64,000 nt of DNA from a virus. The notes under the pieces are model-generated. The model made no database searches. It had not been told where the DNA came from and saw nothing but the letters and a program-made list of their open reading frames with translations. Below are positions 30,601-42,600 of the stretch, one piece after another. Position numbers and translations under genes: made by a program. Positions within the stretch are counted from its first letter, which is position 1, and the number at the start of each line of letters is the position of its first letter. The stretch lies in the IMG/VR virus record IMGVR_UViG_3300047548_000628, positions 1 to 64,000 of that record; one strand, 5' to 3'.

Positions 30601-33600
30601 TGTAATTCATCATAATCCATAAAATCATAAGGACTATATGTACCAACTGTGAACCAGTTAACTGCATCATCACTGATCCACACTGATTGATTTTGATTTG
30701 TTGTAGTCAACACATATCTACCATTAGAGAATGATAAATCTGTTATTCCCAAAGATACTTCAGAAATATTATAGTTAGAGAACAAGGACGTTTCATTGTC
30801 GTATATTAATACAGAGCTTCCAGAGGTTGAGTCACCGACTGCAACAACAGTATTACCATTGAATACGACTCCCTTGATGTTAATAGTTCTAGGGTAGAAC
30901 GTATTATTTCGTAAGATGAAATCTAATGGGATTTCATCTTCAGGAGCAAACTTATTACCTAGATAAGTGTTATTAGGATATGATATACCCTTCATCAATT
31001 GCTGAGGATCTTTTCCTGGCATATTGATAGTAGGCTCATAGTATGCTTCAATTCTATCAAGCGCATTTAAGATGTAATTGTCACTGGATATAATTATCCA
31101 GTTATTGACGTTGAATTCACTATCATTATTTGCGTTGATACATTTCCACACATATCCCGCATAAGATACAACAGAACCAACGTTATAATTAAATGTGTAA
31201 TTGTCTACTATTTGTTCTGGTAAGTATCCGTAACTTGTATTAGTTCCGTTCCAAATGAATGATGCATAAGAAACAGGAATTAGTAAATTTTGATCAGAGA
31301 ATATTGACATTTCACACTGGTTCAATGCGGAGTCGTATGAATTTACTCTTACATAATAACGTCCAAAATCACCATTCGCAGTGCCTGAAATAGTTGCTGA
31401 GAAAATAGAAGTATCAGGGTTTACTTTGGTAATAACAATAATCGCATCGTTAATACCATTCTGTCCACCTAATAAACTTCCGGATATTCTAATTTCATTG
31501 CCCTCAGCGTATCCTAAGCCAGCATCTTCGATCAATATTTCATATAGATTACTGAGGTCAGAAGGGTTAAATTTAGGACGACTGATTCTAATCACAGCAC
31601 CGCCTGATAAACTATCATCGTAAACATAAATACCTTGGTTAGCTTCAGTTGGCTCAGTGAAGAAATACATATAAGTATTATTAATTTGGCCTGGCTTTAA
31701 TCCGCTGTAGTTTAAATCAACTGTAACCACTGCAGAACCATCAACACTAGACAAATCAGTTACTGGTAACAATGCACCTTGTAAACTTGCATAACTAGGA
31801 TTAATGTAAATCCCTTCAGTTGAGATGAATGGTGTGCCGGATACACTTACATCAGTTATACCACCGTCACCGTCAACTGCATCTACTGTAATAATGCAAT
31901 TATTTGAAGTAGTTCCGCCCAAAGAAGTTCCTAAGATAGTGATTACGTCACCTATATCATAATCTTGTCCCAAGTCTTCTACTGAAACGTTGTACTCGAC
32001 ACCAGTAACTACTACATATACAGTAAATGTAGCACCTGTTCCGCCTGCAGGGGAAACCGTTCCCGATACATTTTCATAAACCAAACTGTCATACAATTTG
32101 ATTGGGGAACTAGCATCATTACCATAACTAATATATTGACTAGAATAATACTCGTTAGGTGTCCATGGAGTTATCATAGGACGATAGCTAGTTCTATCGA
32201 ATCGTAGAGTTGGCTTTAATGAGCGAACTTGTAAGCTATCCATTGTGGCTCTAGCTCTTGCTCGAATTCCCACCGTGATAGTATAGGAATTACTTATATA
32301 TTCAGAGTTTGTAAAGTCTACTCGATTTATACCCTTAATACTATCTGCTAAAGTGGTATAGAAACTGACTAAGGACGTACCTGTTACTGATAGCAATGAA
32401 ATTTCAATTACATTAATATAGTAATATCCATCAGGTATAATTTTCTTACTTCCATTATCTGCACTGCTAGAAACATATACTAACTCACCGGTAGCAAGAT
32501 CAGTAGTTTCTACTTGAACCAAATTAGAAACAAAGTTGATAGCGTCTTTGGTAGAAGTATATTCCACACTTGATTCTATAACAATAGATGGGGTAGTTAC
32601 GTAACCTTCACCTGGATCTACAACAGTTATTGAAGCTACTTTGTCTACTGCCATAACAGCTTGCAATCTAGCTTCTCTCTTTGGTGGAGGATATTTACTC
32701 AAATCAACATAAGCAATGACGTTAGGTGTACTAGCATAGTCTCTACCAGCATCAAGTACTACAACTGCAGGAACATCCATATATACCGACGCATTAGCAG
32801 TATGTGAGCTGGACACTGTATCATCAAACCCTCTTATTAATCCAGTTAGTTTACCTTCAAGTTGAGAAATACCACCGTAAGAAATTTTTTCTTCACCTAT
32901 TCTTATAACACCAGTTACCGGTAAACTATTAGAGTTTTTAACATACAAGTAAGTTTGTGTGCTACTAATAAATTCAGATAATTCGGTAACTAACGTGTTA
33001 CTAATTTCTGAGAATATAGTACCGTAATTATTGAACCAATCGCTGTACTGATATTCGTTCCAAATATTATTCTCTACGCCAAATTTATAAGGACCGTTAT
33101 CTTGGTTAAATGTCAACTGTGGTGAAACAAATCTACCTATAGTGTCATTCCAAACTGCAGGTAAATCGAAGTCTGTTATCTCTCCTGCGTATAAATCAGT
33201 CTTACTATACTTTAAGTAGAAATCTTTTAATACAACTCTGTACGGCTTAAGTTCATTGATGTATCCTTCTAATAAAGTTTGATTATCTCTCTGGAATTTT
33301 TCATTTTCAGTGAGTTCTCTAACGGTATAATGAACATCAACAAAGCTGGTTTTTGTTAGCCATGGTAAATAGTTTTGGTTTTCTACACTTTCACTTTGAA
33401 TATATTCAAACATTAAGGTTAAACTATTATTTCTATGTTGTTGTAGGGATCCAACATAAATTTGTTCGTTAAGTGCTCGAATGATATAGCGAGTTTCAAC
33501 TGAAGGATATGAATCATATGGGGTGTTGTCAAAGAAATTCTCACCAAACCCAATTTGATTGCTACTGTAATCCCACAAAGAATCTAAGAATTGTATAGTA

Positions 33601-36600
33601 CCATCTTCAAGACCGATTCTAGACCACTTAGACTCACGATATACATATACTTCTCTCTTGCCTTGCGGATTTTGAGCAACACCTACTATTAATCCCTCTG
33701 TAGGAGTTAGTGTTAATAGATCACTATAAATCGGTACTTCGAACCTTGCCTTCGTAGTATTACTATATCCTTCTGCCCACCAATAAATATTTTCCCAATA
33801 GTTAGGTGTGTTATAGAATTCTCCCTGTGCATACAAGAAAGTAATATTTCCCATCTCATTTATGGGATATTGCTTAACTACGTTGTTAGCATACTCTAAG
33901 TAATTTTGTAGAGCTAATAGCCTATTATAGTAAAAACTTTGTCTAGGTCTTACACTAACACCTGATTGCATCAACTTAGGTAAAGTGATATCGGGAACAG
34001 GTGCACCCATCTCATCTGTGCCTGAGAAGCTATCGATATATTTGTCATATAAACTAGTGGGTACAGCATATCCTTTGCTAGTGTTTACAAACCCATACAA
34101 GAAATCATCAGTAAAGTTTGTGCGTATTAGTTGGAATTCTTGATGACCTGTATTGTCGTTGTCACTACTACTGTATCCTAAGTGGAAGTTTGTAGTTTTA
34201 TTATTAATATACTCTTTAGAGTTATAGAAAGCATATGTATTAGGTCTTAGTGGAGCAACGAATGCAATACCTGAATTCTTAGGATTAGCAATATACTGTT
34301 CAATGATAGAGTCAGTCAATGTTTTGCCAGCAGCAGTAAATAACTGGTTAGTTCCTCTTACCCAGAAGTAATATTTAGGAACTAAGTTATCATTGCTATC
34401 AGTTACATAAACAGTTGAGTACTTACCAGAATCATAGACTGTCCCCGGTCCCTCATACAATACCGGTAATACTAAACTTTCGATCCAAGTGTAGACAGTA
34501 ACGGTACTACCAGGGAATACAGAACCCCAATATTCACTATTATACGTAACATCGTTCTGATGGTAATTTAAGAACTTAGTAGTGCTTGTATCAAACCATA
34601 GTTTACCTACTTGTGCCCATGACCAAGTTGCACTTCCATTGTTTATGTCAACCGCTGTGTAGTTTGCAGGATCAGTCGTGGAAACAAAATCTAAGTTTTC
34701 TCCTACTACTCCTAATAACTTTCCTTGTAACGGATCAATGTAATCTAAAGAGACAAGAGTTTCGTTAGTTACGTTGTCATACAGTTGTGCTTTTTGAATC
34801 TTTTCTGTGTTAACGATTGGATCGCTTTCTCTATATGGGTGCCAATTTGGTTCCATAGAGTCATTAGCGAATATCCAAGTTTGTCCATTTTCAACACCCG
34901 GTTTAAACTGTGGGGCGCCGACCATAACAACACCATCATTGTAATCTACAACTTGTCCATAGTATGGGAAAGAACCATAATCATTAGTTGTGTAATTGCA
35001 TGATTGTGCATAAATGTAATTTCCGATATTGGTGAGACTCTCATCGTATGAAACAATATAATCATACATGTAGACACTACCTGCATTAAATGCACGATCT
35101 TCAAAGATAGTTAAGTCATTATCAAAGACAGTGTTTTTATGTGTGTCCTCATACTGCTCATCGAACGTAGTGGAATTATATCTATCACTAGATGGAGCTC
35201 CTACAACAAACGAGTCTTCTTGGTTAAATTTTACAGAATAACCAAATTGAGTATGTGTCTGTGCATGTGGGTCTTGAATGACCTGTGACTTAACATAATC
35301 TATAACACCTAACATTGTTAAGAAGTTACCATTAAACACACCTAAATTCAATTTGTTATTAGATTGACCTAAATTGTTCTTTAATAAGAAAATTTGTAGT
35401 CTGTTATCTTCAGTTGAGAATGCTCTGATATTATCAATATTTGTATTGTTAATTGCATTCGCAACATTTGCTGCGTTACCTAATGGCAATGTAACTGTAG
35501 TTGTTCCGGCAGTAAATGTTTGAGAAGACCCATTCTTAGTTGGTAGCGGAACTGCAAATGTTATTACACCTGTTGTAGCGTTTACACTAGTATAAGCAAT
35601 TGACTGTATGCTACCAGTTAACGTATTCGTAAACGAGATAACACCTGAGTTAGGTAAGTATGAGGCTGCTAATGCACTAATAGTACATGTTGTTGCACCT
35701 GTACTTATAGTAGCTAGCAATGGTGTTTCAGAGAATGCATTAACAATCTGACCGTTTAGTAATAAGTAAGTCGGTTCATATAGGTTGCATTCTATTACAC
35801 CTTGTATTCTTCCAAAACGCTTTCCTGCATTTGTAAAACGTATTACAGAACCCTCTTTTTGTGTATTATTCGACACATCGAACGGTACACCCACTAATAA
35901 CTCACTACCATACTTGTTAGAAGAAAGACTGTACCCGAACAACTCACCTTGACGCAAATCACTTAAATTGTCTTGGCTGAACAATTGTGATGTTAGCACA
36001 AAATTAATGCTGTTAACTGTTAAGATATCTCCTGCAACCATTCCAATATCATCAATAAATATTACACCAAATATAACAATATATTGATTACTCTGTAACA
36101 ATACACCGTTTAACAGTACTCTAGTTTGGTCTGTAGGTGTGAATGGAGGACGAATAACGAATGGTTGACCTTCTTTTTGATCATACTGTACTTCTACATT
36201 TATGATCAATCTGTCATATGCGAACACGACACCTGTATCTGTTAGACTTTCGCTAAAATCAGTGTACGGTGCTCCAACAAACAATTTACTACCATCGTAA
36301 TTGGTAGTTAGGCTAAAACCATACTTGTCGTCTTCTGCGGCTAATACTGATGATAGTATACCACCAATACTAAATGCATCTGACACTATAAAGATATTAG
36401 ATCCAGATGGAGTAGAATAACTAATTTCATCTTGCAACAAGAAAGTAGTTTTATTTGTAGACGAATTATAGGTGCTCGTTACAACAGTATGCACATCATC
36501 TTGGCTAAAAGTAATCTTGTAAATTGGGTTACCTACATTAATATTAGTTCCTGTAGCAAAGTTTTCTATAGTACTGAATACAGTTATTGTAGGTGCTGAC

Positions 36601-39600
36601 ACCGTGCCTGCAACTGTCATTGGTCCAGTCGCAGTTGATGCAAAGGTGACTTGAGTTGTAGTACAAGCTACTACGGTATGAGTTCCATTGTACGCTGCCG
36701 GTGTCATACCGGAGATTATAATTTTCTCTCCTATTTGGAAAGGTGCAACTGCTTGTGCTGCATAAGATACCGCAGCAAAGGTGCCATTGCCTGCAGCGCC
36801 GGTGATATTTAATGTTAGACCTTCATCAACATAGAAAGAACCAATTGTGTATGCAATTGTGCTACCGGTTCCAGATGTATTAAACGTCACTTGATCACCA
36901 TAGGATAATAATCCTGTTTGGTTACCCAAGACTTTAAATTCATTCATGAATTCAGTTATAGGGTAATAAGTTGTTACTCCTAAATTAGTATAAGCTGTTG
37001 AGAAACTTACACGCTGTCCTTCAGTTATTAAGTTACCTACATTACCGGAACATATAAACTGTTTGCTTCTGACCTGAGTAGCCGCCGCTAAACTAAGTCC
37101 TGAACCAGTGTGAGTTGGAACACGATCTAATTGGAATATTACAACTAGGTTGTTATCTTCACTTCCTAAATACAATAAGTTACTATCTTGTGAGATAGTT
37201 ACACTCTTACCTATAGTGCCACCAAATGTAATTACTTGTTGTAGTGTCAAACCATTGATACTGTTGGTAGTTGGTATTCTGTAAATATAAATTTGACTGA
37301 TCCCTAGGGCTGGACCCGGTGCAGTAATTACAACCAATTGTTCACTGTATGCAATTACTGTGCCAAATGTAGTACCAGGATATGACATAGTATCTTTTAA
37401 GAAGAAACTTCCGTTATCAGCCTGTACAAACACATAAACTTTTCCAGCAGCACTATCACCTACTAGATATCCAAAGTCAGGAATATACGCAACACTTGTT
37501 CCAAATGTTTCTGTTATCATTCCTCCTGATTTAGCAAATGGCACATTTGCGTAATTGTTAGTTTTTTCATAAACTGTCCAATTACCGTCAACGTTACTAT
37601 CTACCCATACTTTATTTGTAGAATACTCTGAATTTAAAAGCGGTAGACTAGGAATATCTCTAGCTGTAACAACTCTCTGACTTTGTAACAAGAAACTTAT
37701 ACCTGCACCGTTTATAACAGTAACGCCCGGATCAAGTGTCAATGAAACAGTCAATGACTGTAAACCAATTACATCTATAACAGTATGATATCCATCAATT
37801 CGACTATCGAATCCTAGTATACCCATAACTTGATTTTTGTATAAGTTATGGTTTTTATCAAACTCAACAGTAACAGTGCCATTCAAATTATTAACTACAC
37901 TGATTACTTGTGCGTTAGTTGATACCGGAGTATAGACTTGCCAGGTACTGCCTTTGTCGGCAACATACAAGTAATCATTTCTATATACTTCGTTAATTAA
38001 TGCATCTGGTAAATTACTTACATTGTATCCATATTGAGTAATATCGTTTAGGTTCACATAACCTGCTGAGGGTAATCTAGTATTACGTCCTTGTGGGATA
38101 GTAGGAAGGATATCTACTGATGTTACTGGTCTGCCATAATTTTTGATATTATATAATGGTATAGCTTGTTGTGTTCCTTCTACTGTATTTCTATCAACTA
38201 TAGAAGCAATACTAGGGTTGCCAGTTAATGCAGTTTCATCAAGTGTGATTTCTATGAAGTTTTGATTCAATATACCGCCAAACTCAGTAACTTTAATAGC
38301 CCAGTTTTCGTGTACATCATAATTTAATGTATTTTCTTGTAGATTAATTCCTTCAAGCTGCGTTACTCCGCTAACAGTTCCTTTAACCTCAATCATATTC
38401 TTGTACAAGTTTACCTGTGTTGCATCGTCTAGGTTAGCTTGAGCAAAATATTGTCTAGGTCTAAAACCAATCAAAGAAAATGCTAATAAATCAGCATCTG
38501 ATTCTAAATTGGGGTTAGTTGTGTCATAGTACAATGTGCTTTCATATGCACGTGTACTTGGATTAGGCAATAAGCCCTTTTGAATCATGTCGTAAGAAGT
38601 TTTTAACCACTTAGTATAATCAAAAGTAGGACTAGGGATAATTACCACTTCGTTAGCGATATAGTAATCATTCTTGAATTTAACAATAGTACCTTTAGTG
38701 TATTTTGTATTTTGTTGCCATTCTTGGATGTTATCTTGGTTAATGATAAAACCTGCAGCATTAACTGTACCATTCCATTCAGCGGTTTTAGATCCTTTAA
38801 CATACATACGCTGTTGTCTTAGACCGGTGGTAAGGTTATAAATTACGTCATTGAAAATAGTTTCATTGTCAAATACGACAACGTGTTCAATGGTACTAGT
38901 GTTTGCAGTGATAAATGATAGACTATCACCTTGATTCAACGATTTAACGTTGAAGTAAGTACCGTCACGATAAACATAAAGATCATTTAAGTTGATTGGT
39001 AACAAGTTTTGATTTAGTACAAAATTGTCTTTTGCAATCGTTAATGGTTGAACAACGTGACTTTCTTTGTCAATAATAATATTTCTAGCTGATGGGTTGA
39101 CATTTATTGTACTTCCTACTTCCCATCCTGTTAATGTCCAATAATACGTTTCATAGATCATTTGATCCCATGATAATTCTATACCGTTTTCAATATCAGT
39201 GAATTTAAGTCCTTGTGACGCTAAGTATAAACCATACCCTCTAATAAAAGTAGCTAACTCAGTAACATTACTGAATTCGTGACCATAAGGAATAATAACA
39301 CTTTTATCAACGTAATTCTTAGGTACATAAATTGTATTATTGTTTACTGTAAACTCAGTTGTCATCCCGTTACTGCTTGGAATAAAGGATTTGAAGTAAG
39401 TTTTTGTTTGGCTGTTGCCGTATACACGATAGCCATTAGTTGTTTTTTGAACTATTATAGAACTATAAATGATAGTATCGGTAGGCTGGTTATCATACAA
39501 TAGTATCGAGTAATTATCTTCTGGAATCAATAGAGAATTATTGCTACTTAATGTACTTCCCTTCTCAACAAAGAAATCTAATAAATCTTTATCACTAAAT

Positions 39601-42600
39601 CCAGCTAGACGATATGTTAATCTAACATCTAAGTTTCCAATTAAATTAGTAACATAGTCAGTGCCATTTACTTCATACTGATTTACGTAATCAATGAACC
39701 AATTCATGTAACTATGTGCAGCGACACCGTTACCGTAGATAGATGTTAGTGACAAGTAATCTCTGTATCGACCATTAAACAAATATTGTCCGAACTCACT
39801 GTCATATTTGTATTTGTCTACATCGATTCCCAAAGCAAAAAACTTAGCTGGATTAGTTAAAGCAGCAAGGCGCATCAAATCAAATGGCCATGTACTACTC
39901 TTTAAATAACTGTATTCGGCTGGACCGTCATCGCCCAAAATCCATGGATTACCGAAGTTATCAGCATCATAACTTCCTATTAGAAAATCGAACGGTGACT
40001 TTAAATCTCCGTTACTATCTACTGGCAATATCGACAATAAACCCGGTCTTGTTCTTTGAGTGTTAATATAAGGGTTACCGTTGTTCCAAACGTATCCATT
40101 CTCAATGTCTTGCCACATGAACGTGTTACCACTAGTATAAGGAGCAACACCATATCTTGTATCCCACCATTCTGGTTTAATAGTGAACCCTAACATTTCC
40201 CATGGTTTTGTGTCTGGATATATAGTGTCATATAGCCACAAGTATATTCCTCTCCAGCTACCTTGAGCTATTTTTTTGGAGTTGAATTTGTAGGAAGCTC
40301 CCCTGTAGTTAAATGTATATGGATTAGTAGATTGATAGTCATGTTCTTGATAATCGATACGGTTAGCGCCAGCCCAATTTAAGAACATACTAGAATACAT
40401 TGTGTTGTATTCCTCTAATGTGTACCCAACGTTTCTAAATTGACCAGGAACGATTTCGTCATAAGTTAAAGGAATCGCATTACTAGTTTTCAAGTTGTTG
40501 AATACTCGTTTCTCAAACTCTAACAAAACACGATCACGTAAATCATTTAGTACTCCATTTTCATAAGTACCGTATAATTTATTAAAGGAGCCATCGTGTC
40601 CTTGAATGAAGTATGTAGGATATCTATAAGAATCATCATAGATCACTTCAGGAATATACTTGGGATATAAACCTAATTTAGTTGGGGTATTTGGAACATA
40701 GCTTCCATACGTTTGATCATATTCTTTAATCGTAATTAAATCACCGGATTGTAAATCTTTTGTGACTGTAAGAATATTTTCAGTAGATGAAATAGTATAA
40801 TCTATATCCTTCAATAACTGTGTCTGCTGCATGAGGCCATTCACGCGGCGGGTTAAGTAAACTAACACTCCGTAGTAGTTTGCTGATGTAAAATCATATA
40901 CACGAGAAAGTGTAAATCTACTATTATCAATTGATGATTTGAATACGTAACTTTTTGTAGAGAATGAATCCTTATTAGGAATCATGTCACTCCAGAAAAA
41001 CGGATTTGTATCTGATTTGACACTAGCTACTTTTTCTAAAATGTCGTCTAGTACAAACTCTGTACTATCCATACTTGTATAATCATTGGTGACAACTAAG
41101 TCTACTAATAATGTTTTAAACTGTGTATATTGAACAGAATTATAAGCCAAGCTATCAAAGAAATTGTATATGTTTCGTAAGAACATACCAGAACTTACGA
41201 TGCTTGCACTATTTTGAATTATTTTTGTACCATAAGGAATTAGATTACCTAAATCTCTATAATTGTTGGCTCCAAACGCTATACCAGTTACACCAGGAGC
41301 ATTGTTTAAAATACTCTTGTAATGACCACGAATGTCACCTAAAGGAATTTGTTCGATTTCACCATTGAATGGGTTGCGATCTAGGTTAAACGGTACTTGG
41401 TAATAACCCTCAGAGCTTACTTGATCACTATAAATTAAAATATCAACAGGTGATCCAAGAACAATGTCATCCACGAGAGTTATAGTTGTACTATTAGTAG
41501 ATGTAGAAACGGTATACTTAGATGAATCTAATCTAGAATTATTTGCATAAACTACAATAGTTGGCCAAGCAGTAGATTGTGGATCATTTACTTTAACATC
41601 ACAAATAAATCGTGAGTTAGAAATCTCTGTAGAAACTTTGTTGAAAACTTGATATTGAAAACTTTCATCAACTGTTGTTTGCCATCCGATGTTGCGTGTG
41701 AACTTATCTCTAGTTTCATATTTGAAAACAAAACCAGAACCAACATTTAAAGTAGTATCAGTAAAGTTATCTAAATATTCAAAAGTTTGTGTATTGAGTG
41801 ACGCATTGAAAACAATGTCACCAAACTGATTGCCTGATGTGTACTTAATAGGGAATCCCAAAACGGCATCATCTGCACCTGATCCCGTTGCATACTCAAA
41901 CAGTGTACATCCATTGAATGTTGTACTAGGATAATACTCAGTATCTCCAAAACTGTTATTGTTTTTGTCGAAAACATCAAACAAAGGCGGTTGATTTTTT
42001 CTTTCTTTTGTTTGACTTTGCTTCCAATTCAACCCATCAAAATAAAATGATTTTTGTTTGTATGTTGTACCAGACGTAACAGTTACTTGTTGATCGAATT
42101 GAACTTGTCCGTTAGGTGACTCACTCAAGGTGATCACTGGAGGAGTAGATGGTGATACTGTTGATACTTGCGCTACATAAATTTTATTTCTTACATCAAC
42201 AGAATTGTCACCTGCAAAAATAATAGTGTCTCCACTGACTAGTGCAGTGCTACCGTCAGGATAAAAACTTGTAGTTCCTGCTACTTGCGTAAATGCATCA
42301 GTTACAGTAAAATTAATGTACTTCACGTTTTCACGATTTAGTGTTCCAGAATTGTAAAGTTTTAAATTTGGATAAAATTCAATTATAGGTCTCTTGGCAC
42401 GATTGTTTACATTACCCAAAGCCTCTAAAGCAATAGGACTAGTAACATTATATGCAATTGTTGCATTCAATACATCGATATGGAACCAACGATTGCTACG
42501 TGACCATTCATTTTTATCAAAACTATTTCGTGCAATAGTGATGTAGTCCGGTGTTGTAGCTTCTGTAATAGGAGGATTATCGAAGAATTCAGTAGGTATT